Shown: positions 55,801 to 62,573, numbered from the stretch's first letter. The stretch: DNA of 64,000 bases from an uncultured Flavobacteriales bacterium (GCA_903823565.1 CAIJTF010000070.1:1-64000); one strand, 5' to 3'. Made by a program: numbers and translations. The notes: generated by a model from the sequence alone, not told the origin.

Positions 55801-58155
55801 ATTGGATCCGTTGACGTTGAGTGTTAATTGACTTGGGTTTTGAACGTTCGAGACCAGGCTTTGAAGTTGGTAGACGTTTTGGTTTACGCTAATACCACTC
55901 GCGGCGGGTTGAAGGAGGCTGATTTCAGGAACCAAGCAGTTGTTGTAGGTAACGGTTTGGGTCTGAATTTGAGTTCCACAGCCATTGGTAACCGTTAGTT
56001 TAAATGTATTTACACCGTTGCTAAGGGTAGTGACCGCATTAATGGTATTGGAAAGCAAGGTGAATGGTATAGCGTTCCCGTTTTGGGTAAGGGTGACCTC
56101 TTGTGGCGATAGGATGTTAGTGCATGTTGCGGTAAACAGATAACCCGCTTGGGTTTGAACCCCATTATTTGGTATGAGGGTAGCGGTAGGTGGTTTACAG
56201 TTGTCATACTGAATGGAAACGGTTTCAATATCCACCCCACATGCATTATTTGCCGTTAAGGTAATAAGGTTAACCCCCGGTATCAACTGTAATGCGTATT
56301 CAACCAAGCCATTGGAGGCGTTGAATGAATAATTATTGACCAATACATTATTGACCATTAAAGATAAGGTGTTTTGGTTTATCGTTTTGAACCGAACTAC
56401 CGCATTGGATTTACTGACCGTTGTTTGACTCGAAACAGGGCTCTCTAAGGTCACTACGGGCGGTTGACATTGTTGAAAATTGAAGCTAACAAAAACCGAC
56501 TCTGAACCACAGGCATTGCTCCCGTTCACGGTAATGGTGTTATTCCCAGCAACAAGCGTAGTGGGTATTTCTAACAATTCATTCGTCCAACTAAAGTTGT
56601 TTAATGTCGTTCCGTTAAGTAAAACTGAAAATTCATTTTTGGCTTTAAAACCTTGTGTTTTAATAACGATTTTTTGGCTGGCGATGTTAACCGTGGTTCC
56701 ACTCGTTGTGGGAGCTACCAATGCCAGGGTTGGTGTCACACAATCATTATAGGCTACTTCCGCTACTTGATAGTCCGTTCCACAACCATTTATTGCTTCA
56801 ACTTTAAGAATATTCTTACCCGGAAGTAGTGAAACCGTGGCTTGTAGGGTATTGTTGATCGGGTTAAAAGTAAAGGCGTAGGTTTTGGCTCCGTTTACCC
56901 ATAAGCTAATATTATTAGGGGTGGTATTTTGAATTAAAGCACTAACCGTAAGGTTTTTCTGTTGCACCGTGGTGATGGTTCCTCCTTGCGGGCATGTAAG
57001 CACCACTTTTGGCATTTTACAATCGTTGTAGGTAATCTGCACCGTTTCGGTTGCCGTCCCACAGTCATTTCTTACCACGAGGGTAAAGGTATTTAGGCCC
57101 GGTTTTAAGACCACTGGCGCCTTAACATTCTTTGTTAGGTTGCTCAATTGAAAGGGTACATTCATTCCATTTTGGTCTGTCAATGTAACTTGGGAGGCAT
57201 CCCCAATTTGGGTTGTCCCAAACGTCAGGGTATAACTGCTGTTTAGGACCGTTTCTTGGCGATTGGCAATGGAAATCGTAGGGGCGATGCAATTACTGCT
57301 GAAGTTGTTAATGTTATTGATGCTATTGGTATTGGGTTGTTCAACTTTCGTATCCTCCTCTCTGGTTCTGAACCGAAACTGAAGAAAGGCAGAGGTGTAG
57401 TGATACCAATCGTTTCGGGATCTTGGCGTAGCAGATACCACTCCATCCCATGTGTCGGCCCCGGTGAAAGTAGTTTTGTGTTCAATACCAAAAGAAAAGC
57501 GTGGACCAACCAAATACGCTAATCCGAAGCCAAGACTAGGGTACCATTTAGCGTTCCAACTATCTTCCGAAAGCCCGTCTAGTCGAGTTTCGTATGAATA
57601 ATCCACATTAGAGGAAAGTGTACTTGGTAAATTTCCTGCAGCTAGAATTTGAGGGTAATTGTAATAACCGCTATCCCCTTCAAGATTGCTCCAGTTTTGA
57701 TGCCATGTTACTCCTATGCCCCCGAAAATATAAGGGTCCCAACCTGTTCGATCCGCAAATCGATTGGCGTGTAAAACCAATTCCAGGGCCAAGCGGTGTT
57801 GGTCATTGTAGAAATTATGGACCGTCATATTAAAGCTATCTTTGTAGTAGGATAGCGGTCCTCCCGTATAGCTCGTAAGGGCGCATGTATCGTAGTCCTG
57901 ACCATACCATGTGCCATTTAAATAACGTGCCCTGATGTCAAAACTTATTCTTCGACCATAGTTCCAATTATAGGATTTACCCAGGGTAATTCCCCACCCG
58001 CCGTTGGTTTCATTTTTCACATCCGTAGAACTCCATGTGGCGCCTGCATTAAGGCCTAGGAACCATTTGGAAGTCCGATCGTAATTCAATTTCTGACCAT
58101 AGGCTTGAGAAAACAAAAGCCAAGTGAGCGTAAGCAGGAGGGTAAAGATTTTCAT
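52864..58155 (-). CDS. outer membrane protein with beta-barrel, 15 Ig-like repeats and Pro/Lys-rich tail
   Basis: Large exported protein of 1763 residues. Signal peptide about 1-20 (ending AYGQ); a beta-barrel-like domain (about 21-275) with paired aromatic strands; 15 tandem repeats of about 88 residues (about 288-1615), each starting C.(A/P)P......P and ending N.CG.......Y.NC; and a very basic Pro-rich tail (about 1620-1763) with recurring EKPV.P.P units. The paired Cys of each repeat could form disulfides. No T9SS sorting domain is seen at the end, so it is probably retained by the barrel. The repeat type is not one I can name. The promoter would lie in the 125-base gap before 58281. Confidence 0.8.
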   Translation of the reverse strand: MKIFTLLLTLTWLLFSQAYGQKLNYDRTSKWFLGLNAGATWSSTDVKNETNGGWGITLGKSYNWNYGRRISFDIRARYLNGTWYGQDYDTCALTSYTGGPLSYYKDSFNMTVHNFYNDQHRLALELVLHANRFADRTGWDPYIFGGIGVTWHQNWSNLEGDSGYYNYPQILAAGNLPSTLSSNVDYSYETRLDGLSEDSWNAKWYPSLGFGLAYLVGPRFSFGIEHKTTFTGADTWDGVVSATPRSRNDWYHYTSAFLQFRFRTREEDTKVEQPNTNSINNINNFSSNCIAPTISIANRQETVLNSSYTLTFGTTQIGDASQVTLTDQNGMNVPFQLSNLTKNVKAPVVLKPGLNTFTLVVRNDCGTATETVQITYNDCKMPKVVLTCPQGGTITTVQQKNLTVSALIQNTTPNNISLWVNGAKTYAFTFNPINNTLQATVSLLPGKNILKVEAINGCGTDYQVAEVAYNDCVTPTLALVAPTTSGTTVNIASQKIVIKTQGFKAKNEFSVLLNGTTLNNFSWTNELLEIPTTLVAGNNTITVNGSNACGSESVFVSFNFQQCQPPVVTLESPVSSQTTVSKSNAVVRFKTINQNTLSLMVNNVLVNNYSFNASNGLVEYALQLIPGVNLITLTANNACGVDIETVSIQYDNCKPPTATLIPNNGVQTQAGYLFTATCTNILSPQEVTLTQNGNAIPFTLLSNTINAVTTLSNGVNTFKLTVTNGCGTQIQTQTVTYNNCLVPEISLLQPAASGISVNQNVYQLQSLVSNVQNPSQLTLNVNGSNKPFSFANGVLNASVILNAGVNNLVITAKNECGSDSESFTITLKQCLVPSLVILSPTTMVSTTNTGQAQVAFQALNCTQASQIVILQNGTIIPFSLSNGTVSASATLTPGNNVFQITATNDCGKDVATFTITYNNCIAPIIGLTGGSIPSTVTSENLTVSATIQNVTNANQLSLLLNGIGVPFTFNNGNLTASLTLQAGTNSLSLSATNACGTDFKAKTIEFTPCKAPTLLITQPATPGSTVSNTQFTFQATVNNIGASNQLTLTHNGGMVNNFQLTNNALSAQVTLANGTNTFLLHGNNGCGVDQQITTVILSTCSSPSVILASPSGQTTNQANYTFNATVQGINSVQGLAFMVNGQLTPASLNNGLVTANVTLQNGMNNLMLSATNACGTDTKSIQVIYTPCTPPVLSIQHQNNSTVNTALFTFIAQVNGATSQQVSLTLNGIPVTNYTMNGTQLSVPLTLQAGANTIVLNVQNTCGSDRSELLINYQNCVAPQVSIANPNQSVTQGLYTFTANVSNMPNQQGISLALNGSSIQGYNYSNGVLTANLNLANGSNTISVSAQNACGNDTKTATVIYNHCEAPTIVVTSALIASDGSYIYQATITNVTDVEGVSLTFNGANTPFTFVNGVLTANVTLTMGANVFYATAYNNCGNDSENTTVQFANCVSPEITIQGSVASGGNTTGSTIDLSVGINGYDASTIVQATKNGNVINAINWSNGNVNATVNLSDGLNTFVITATNACGSDSKTYTVTRCKAPTFVLINPSSNNVTVTNPTYVITFSVQNITNVSQVSLSQNGAGLTGLGLAGNMITLPVVLQGGVNTFNVQLDNGCGSQQGTFVITYTNNGQNPTINPNNGGHSPSNPGNGQNQNSPQKPTLPKEEKPVTPSPSKQEKPVSPPPAPKVEKPVAPNPAKTEKPVAPAPAPKVEKPTTTKSSAAPEKTTTPAVNNQVKPVKTTPSVPPVQQKPPSPSEPKKGGGR

Positions 58156-58280
58156 AGGTATATGCGTTATTTTTCGGATTTACCGTATTTCACTTTACCA
58201 AAAGTCGTAAAAAATTCGGTAGTTTGCATAGAGAATGGCGTGCGAACCCATTCGTGTACGAGTAAAAAGAACAGAAATAT

Positions 58281-59096
58281 ATGATAATAAGGAGGTTTTG
58301 GCAGGTTGTTATTGTTTTGTTAATCGTTGACATGCCAACTTTTTCTTGGGCTCAAATCCAACTGTTTCCGCAAGATACGACGCTTTGTCCTGGGGAAGGT
58401 GTCACCTTTGTCGCAAACAACAACGGTAATGGAAACGTAACTTTTTCATGGTATGTAAACGGAGATTTTGCACTCTCAAACGCTTCGGGTGTATTTTCCT
58501 ATTTACCCTCTCAACCCAGCCATCAAATCATGTTGGTATCCGAATGCGAAATAAACGGAACACTAACGTTGGATACGGTTCAAACAACCGTTTACGTGCA
58601 TCAAATTGCCATTGATGCAGGTCCAGATCAATTCGTTGATTCGGGGACTTTGGTGACCCTGCAGGCGACAGGAATGTACGATTCCTTGACGTGGACACCT
58701 TCCTATTTAGTAAATTATCCATCCTTGCCCACGGTACAAACCACTCCATCACAAACGACAACGTACATGCTACAGGCGTACGCAGCGGGGTGCTTGGTTT
58801 ACGATTACGTAACGGTTTACATTACGAATGTGTTTGATATTCCCAATACCTTTTCTCCCAATGGCGATGGGGCTAATGATACTTGGGTGATTCCAGGCAT
58901 TGAAAACTTCCCCAATAATCGTATGGTTATAATGAATCGCTTTGGTAATGTCCTTTATGATTCCAATGGATACCAAGTTCAAAATGCATGGGCTGGGCTT
59001 CACAACGGGAAGGATTTGCCTGAGGGAGTATATTATTACCTTTTGGAACTAGGAAATGGGGTGGTTAAAAAAGGCACGATTAGCATTATTCGATGA
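58281..59096 (+). CDS. secreted protein with T9SS type B (CHU_C) sorting domain
   Basis: Small T9SS cargo protein of 271 residues: signal peptide about 1-24 (ending SWAQ), an Ig-like N-terminal domain (LFPQDTTLCPGEGVTFVANN...) and a second repeat with DAGPDQFVDSGTLVTLQATG, then the type B sorting domain IPNTFSPNGDGANDTW, IMNRFGNVLYD and GVYYYLLELG. Type B substrates need a PorP/SprF-like partner for secretion, and exactly such a gene follows with an ATGA-type overlap of four bases. Confidence 0.9.
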   Translation: MIIRRFWQVVIVLLIVDMPTFSWAQIQLFPQDTTLCPGEGVTFVANNNGNGNVTFSWYVNGDFALSNASGVFSYLPSQPSHQIMLVSECEINGTLTLDTVQTTVYVHQIAIDAGPDQFVDSGTLVTLQATGMYDSLTWTPSYLVNYPSLPTVQTTPSQTTTYMLQAYAAGCLVYDYVTVYITNVFDIPNTFSPNGDGANDTWVIPGIENFPNNRMVIMNRFGNVLYDSNGYQVQNAWAGLHNGKDLPEGVYYYLLELGNGVVKKGTISIIR

Positions 59097-60013
59097 GGGG
59101 GTACATTTTTATAATAGGTTTAATTTATTCGTGCAACTTGGAGGCACAACAGGCGCCTAATCGCGTTTGGTACGCCATGAATTGGGCCAGTATTAATCCT
59201 GCGCACCATGGGTTGAACGAGTACGTGGAAGGAACGTTTGGTTTTAAGCAACAATGGGTTGGATTTGATGGAGCACCTCGGACCGTTAATGGAACCTTAT
59301 CCTTTCCCTTCAACGATCGAAAAAGCGATGGCGCAATGTTTGGGGCCGGAACGAACGTTTTAGTCGAACGCAACGGTGCCTTTACCTTTTCTACGGCCAC
59401 CCTAGAAGGGGCAGTGAATATAAAAACGAATAAGGAAAATCGATTAAGCCTTGGATTAGGTGGAGGGTTTATGCAGGTAGGGTATGATCCCAATTATGTA
59501 ACAACAAACCAGCAGGATCTGGCGGTAAGTCGCTTTTCAACGCATAATTACCCAACCTATAAACTAGGGTTGAGCTACCGCACTAAAAATTCACTTTCCG
59601 GAATTTACGTCAATGACCTTGGACCCGCGAAATGGAAGGATCTTGGAACCCAATCCGCGCTGCGCACAGAATGGGGAATTTACTACCGCTATCTCTTGGA
59701 GTTTTCGGATAATTGGTATTTATTACCAACGCTTAAAGTCACTCCAATAGCGACCGCACCGTTTAATTACGAAGTAAATGTACGGCTCAATTATTGGAAC
59801 CGAATCCAAGGTTGGCTGGGTACACAAAACTTAAATAACGTTCAAGTGGGAATAGGATTTAAAATAAAGGAGGTCTTAGCCGTCAACTATCTATTTGATC
59901 GAACGCGAGCGGCAATCCCTGGGGTAAATTTAAATTCGCATGCGCTAGGCATAAAATACCTATTGGAAAAACAGGGTGCGATAAACCGAATGCAACAGGT
60001 TTTACTCGATTGA
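59093..60013 (+). CDS. PorP/SprF family T9SS outer membrane protein
   Basis: Outer membrane protein of 306 residues in the PorP/SprF family, needed for secretion and surface docking of type B T9SS proteins. Signal peptide about 1-19 (ending LEAQ), then the family's opening WYAMNWASINPAHHGLNEYVEGTFGFKQQWVGFDGAPRT. Further matches are LSLGLGGGFMQVGYD near residue 122 and YKLGLSYRTKNSLSGIYVND near 160. The gene pair with the preceding CHU_C cargo is standard for Flavobacteriia. It ends 21 bases before the repeat-array promoter region. Confidence 0.93.
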   Translation: MRGYIFIIGLIYSCNLEAQQAPNRVWYAMNWASINPAHHGLNEYVEGTFGFKQQWVGFDGAPRTVNGTLSFPFNDRKSDGAMFGAGTNVLVERNGAFTFSTATLEGAVNIKTNKENRLSLGLGGGFMQVGYDPNYVTTNQQDLAVSRFSTHNYPTYKLGLSYRTKNSLSGIYVNDLGPAKWKDLGTQSALRTEWGIYYRYLLEFSDNWYLLPTLKVTPIATAPFNYEVNVRLNYWNRIQGWLGTQNLNNVQVGIGFKIKEVLAVNYLFDRTRAAIPGVNLNSHALGIKYLLEKQGAINRMQQVLLD

Positions 60014-60014
60014 T

Positions 60015-60045
60015 TTGGTGATTAAGGAAAAACCTCTTACCTTTG
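60015..60045 (+). promoter_or_regulatory. promoter of the repeat array and tRNA-fMet
   Basis: TTG (60015-60017, as part of TTTG) and TACCTTTG (60038-60045), spaced by 20 bases, are a near-ideal Bacteroidota promoter. It is the only such site seen before the tRNA, so the five repeats and the tRNA are probably transcribed together. Confidence 0.8.
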
Positions 60046-60500
60046 TAGTCCTCGAATAACGAATTGAGCAAAATTGAAATAAAGCAATGAAAGATACATT
60101 GCGGGGTGGAGTCCCGAAGTTTCGGGAGGAGTTCATCGGGCGAGTAACCCGAGCATAAATTGAAATAAAGCAATGAAAGATACATTGCGGGGTGGAGTCC
60201 CGAAGTTTCGGGAGGAGCTCATCGGGCGAATAACCCGAGAATAAATTGAAATAAAGCAATAAAAGATACATTGCGGGGTGGAGTCCCGAAGTTTCGGGAG
60301 GAGCTCATCGGGCGAATAACCCGAGCATAAATTGAAATAAAGCAATGAAAGATACATTGCGGGGTGGAGTCCCGAAGTTTCGGGAGGAGCTCATCGGGCG
60401 AATAACCCGAGCATTAATTGAAATAAAGCAATGAAAGATACATTGCGGGGTGGAGTCCCGAAGTTTCGGGAGGCGCTCACCGGGAGAATAACCCGAGCAT
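60046..60500 (+). repeat. array of five 86-bp units carrying degenerate tRNA-fMet 5' halves
   Basis: Five units begin at 60071, 60157, 60243, 60329 and 60415; the spacing is exactly 86 each time, and the tRNA is in the same phase (60501). Each unit has a 30-base A-rich linker, TGCGGGGTGGAG identical to tRNA-fMet bases 1-12, a hairpin TCCCGA/TCGGGA in place of the D loop, GCTC and a 5-bp stem TCGGG/CCCGA with a seven-base loop like the anticodon arm (CGAATAA instead of CTCATAA), then the next linker. The variable loop, T arm and 3' acceptor strand are missing. Bases 60051-60070 look like a worn remnant of one more unit. Units differ from each other by only a few bases. Confidence 0.9.
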
Positions 60501-60529
60501 AAATTGAAATAAAGCAATGAAAGATACAT

Positions 60530-60602
60530 TGCGGGGTGGAGCAGTTGGGAGCTCGTCGGGCTCATAACCCGAAGGTCACAGGTTCGAGTCCTGTCCCCGC
60601 TA
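60530..60602 (+). tRNA. initiator tRNA-fMet (anticodon CAT)
   Basis: Complete cloverleaf: acceptor GCGGGG/CCCCGC with an unpaired T1/T72, D stem GAGC/GCTC, anticodon stem TCGGG/CCCGA with loop CTCATAA (anticodon CAT at 60563-60565), T stem ACAGG/CCTGT with loop TTCGAGT, discriminator A at 60602. The missing 1-72 pair and the three consecutive G-C pairs next to the anticodon loop are marks of the bacterial initiator tRNA. CCA is not encoded (CAA follows). It is preceded by the repeat array and followed by a strong terminator. Confidence 0.95.
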
Positions 60603-60608
60603 CAAGAG

Positions 60609-60637
60609 AAAAGCCAGTCAGTAATGACTGGCTTTTT
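60609..60637 (+). terminator. rho-independent terminator after tRNA-fMet
   Basis: AAAAGCCAGTCA (60609-60620), loop GTAA, TGACTGGCTTTT (60625-60636): a perfect 12-bp stem running into T residues, six bases after the tRNA. Confidence 0.93.
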
Positions 60638-60712
60638 GCATTTCCAGAAGCGTTGATAGCATGCTTTCAAAAGCAAATGGAAATGCAAAAAGAGAGCGCT
60701 AAAAGCGCTTGG

Positions 60713-60975
60713 CTTTTCCTTGTTACTCCCCCTAGGTCCATCCTGACCGAGTGAAGCGAGCGTCAGGATATTCCTGTCCCCGCTACTAAAAAGAAAAGCG
60801 CAGTTACGAAAGTGACGGCGCTTTTTCTTTTTCACTCGCTCTCATTCTGATTCTCAATTTTTCCATAAATGCACTTTTCTTTCAGAAACAGAATGAGAAC
60901 GATAGCGAAGAAGAACGCTTCGTGGTCTAAGGTTTTCCTTGTTAAGCCGCCTTTTTACGTCCATCAGAAGTGAAA
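60713..60975 (+). repeat. intergenic repeat module, copy A, with tRNA 3'-end copy
   Basis: Module in the order: CCTTGTTA...GGTCCATC boundary, an 8-bp hairpin ATCCTGAC/GTCAGGAT (60740-60747 and 60762-60769), CCTGTCCCCGCTAC (60773-60786, identical to the last bases of tRNA-fMet), a terminator-like hairpin, and a CTCATTCTG...CAGAATGAG inverted repeat (60841-60849 and 60889-60897). It ends with another CCTTGTTAAGCC...GTCCATC boundary. Much of it recurs after the Fic gene (copy B). No coding sequence is seen between the tRNA terminator and the Fic gene. Confidence 0.85.
60795..60830 (+). terminator. terminator-like hairpin in module A
   Basis: AAAGCGC-A-GTTAC, loop GAAA, GTGAC-G-GCGCTTT followed by T-rich sequence (60795-60830). 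It stands in the same place relative to the tRNA 3'-end copy as the true terminator does to the tRNA. Confidence 0.75.
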
Positions 60976-61029
60976 TGAGCCATATTCTCATTTAATACAA
61001 TTCATGATTATTCAAAACAGATAAAAAAC

Positions 61030-61096
61030 AAACAAGAGTAAAAATTACCCGTATTTATCAAACGAGAGTATTTTTTTAGTATTTTTACCCTTGTTT
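61030..61096 (+). promoter_or_regulatory. inverted repeat upstream of fic, candidate operator
   Basis: AAACAAGAGTAAAAAT (61030-61045) and ATTTTTACCCTTGTTT (61081-61096) are inverted copies with 15 of 16 bases matching. A third, direct half-site AACGAGAGTATTTTT lies between (61061-61075). The segment is A/T rich and ends 33 bases before the fic ATG, a fitting place for a promoter and operator. Confidence 0.6.
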
Positions 61097-61129
61097 TAAT
61101 TACAGGCGTAAAATTTACACTTAAAGAAA

Positions 61130-62236
61130 ATGAGCAAATTCAAAAGAGAAATACCATACAACGACTTACCGTTGCTACCTCCAAAGGCAGACATTGAAAC
61201 AAAAAGCATTCTACGCAAAACTATTTCTGCAGGTAGAGCATTGGCTCATCTGAACGGAACCTTGATGAATTTGCCAAATCCAACCTTGTTTTTAGATACG
61301 ATTTATTTGCAAGAAGCAAAAGCAAGTTCGGAAGTAGAAAACATCATTACAACAAACGATGAAATTTATAAATCATTAGTTGCCGACAAAAAAGTGGAAA
61401 ATTCTTCCACAAAAGAAGTATTGAGTTATAAAGAAGCGCTATGGCTTGGGTTGGATGAAATAAAAAAGAAACCATTTATCACAACAAACCTTTGTATAAG
61501 TATTGTTCAGTGTATAAAACAGAATACGGCTGCAATACGCAACACGCCAGGAACAACCTTAAGCAACCCCAAAGGCGAAGTAATTTACACACCACCAATT
61601 GGTGAAGCTATTATTCGTGAGAAACTGGCAAACTTAGAAAAGTTCATCAACGAACCTGCTGTCGATAAAGACGGAGTTCAAACTATTGACCCACTTATCA
61701 AAATGGCGTTAATGCACTATCAATTTGAAGCAATTCATCCATTTTCTGACGGTAATGGAAGAACAGGAAGAATTTTATTGTTGTTGTATCTCAAACTTTC
61801 GGGCCTGCTTGACACACCAGCAATTTATTTGAGTGAATACATCATAAAAAACAAAGTGGATTATTACAAGCGTTTGCGGGATGTAACCGAAAACAACGAC
61901 TGGGAAAATTACATTTTGTATATGTTGGATATGATAGAAGAAACTTCAACCAAAGGTATTGAGCGATTGAATAAAACTGTAGACGCCATGACAAAGACGG
62001 CAGATGAAATCAAAGTAAAACTCCCCAAAATTTATTCGAAAGATTTGGTGGAGATTTTATTTCGCTTGCCTTATACCAAACGCCAACATTTGATCGATGA
62101 AAATTTCGGAAACCCTAAAACAGTTGGAAATTATTTGATGACCTTAGAAGAAAAGGGATTTTTGAAATCAATAAAAGTTGGAAAAGAAAAATTGTATTTA
62201 AACCAACGTCTATTGAAAATTCTGGAAGACAACTAA
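61130..62236 (+). CDS. Fic family protein (class II, with winged-helix C-terminus)
   Basis: Fic proteins transfer AMP (or related groups) from nucleotides to target proteins. The 368 residues have a Fic_N region, the inhibitory helix motif SSEVEN at 66-71 (S...EN, class II: N-terminal and self-contained), the catalytic HPFSDGNGRTGR near 203-214 and a C-terminal winged-helix domain (about 300-368). All catalytic residues are present. The gene is more A/T rich than its neighbours and lies between two copies of an intergenic repeat module, suggesting it arrived as a separate piece. No antitoxin gene is next to it. Targets are unknown. Confidence 0.93.
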   Translation: MSKFKREIPYNDLPLLPPKADIETKSILRKTISAGRALAHLNGTLMNLPNPTLFLDTIYLQEAKASSEVENIITTNDEIYKSLVADKKVENSSTKEVLSYKEALWLGLDEIKKKPFITTNLCISIVQCIKQNTAAIRNTPGTTLSNPKGEVIYTPPIGEAIIREKLANLEKFINEPAVDKDGVQTIDPLIKMALMHYQFEAIHPFSDGNGRTGRILLLLYLKLSGLLDTPAIYLSEYIIKNKVDYYKRLRDVTENNDWENYILYMLDMIEETSTKGIERLNKTVDAMTKTADEIKVKLPKIYSKDLVEILFRLPYTKRQHLIDENFGNPKTVGNYLMTLEEKGFLKSIKVGKEKLYLNQRLLKILEDN

Positions 62237-62238
62237 AT

Positions 62239-62500
62239 GGGTAAGCCCCCCCAAGGTCCATCCTGACCGAGCGTAGGGAGCGTCAGGATATTCCTGTCCT
62301 CTCTACTACAAAGAAAAGCGCAATTACGAAAGTGATGGTGCTTTTTCTTTTTCCTTCGCTCTCTCCGTCTAAGACGGATTGCTTCTCGCTCTGAAATCCT
62401 GGGCGCTTTTCTTTCAGAAACAGAATGAGAACGATAGCGATGAATCCCGAAGTGGTCTGAGCTTTTCTTAGTAAGGCCCCATTTACGTCCATCTTGACCG
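62239..62500 (+). repeat. intergenic repeat module, copy B
   Basis: Starts three bases after the fic stop with GTAAGCCCCCCCAAGGTCCATC and repeats the order of copy A: hairpin ATCCTGAC/GTCAGGAT, a degraded tRNA 3' end (CCTGTCCTCTCTACTA, 62293-62308), a terminator-like hairpin, a segment with CAGAAACAGAATGAGAACG, and a TTAGTAAGGCCCC...GTCCATC end. It contains an insertion relative to A near 62370-62408. No gene is seen in 62237-62689. Confidence 0.85.
62315..62350 (+). terminator. terminator-like hairpin in module B
   Basis: AAAGCGC-A-ATTAC, loop GAAA, GTGAT-G-GTGCTTT plus T-rich tail. Compared with module A, a G-C pair is replaced by A-T and one G-C by G-T, so the stem is kept. Confidence 0.75.
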
Positions 62501-62573
62501 AGTGAAGCGAGCTTGCCCCGACCAAACGAAGTGTGCGTAGGGAGCGTCAGGATAGTCTGTCCCCGCTACAAGG
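62485..62573 (+). repeat. intergenic repeat module, partial copy C, with tRNA 3'-end copy
   Basis: Starts at the GTCCATC boundary ending copy B, has a variant hairpin with TTGACCGAGTGAAGCGAGC and GGAGCGTCAGGAT, and ends in TCTGTCCCCGCTACA (62556-62570), nearly identical to the tRNA-fMet 3' end. A short stem AAAAAC/GTTTTT follows at about 62587-62604. Confidence 0.75.

Noticed and set aside
60071-60500. CRISPR array
   Set aside because: The units are 86 bases and tandem, with no short repeat plus variable spacer pattern and no cas genes. Sequence between conserved parts is itself conserved.
60305-60602. Functional tRNAs in each repeat unit
   Set aside because: The units lack a T arm and 3' acceptor strand and have lost T33 and the anticodon, so they cannot be charged or used as tRNAs.
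59883-60835. Overlapping minus-strand reading frames with repeated YLSLLYFNLCSGYSP peptides
   Set aside because: They are the antisense of the 86-bp repeats, the tRNA and its flanks. The peptide CSGDRTRTCDLRVMSPT is a well-known artefact from antisense tRNA. No start or codon signal supports coding.
62283-62525. 80-residue minus-strand reading frame in repeat modules B and C
   Set aside because: It runs through hairpins and tRNA 3'-end copies, has no homology I recognise and does not exist as a matching frame in module A.
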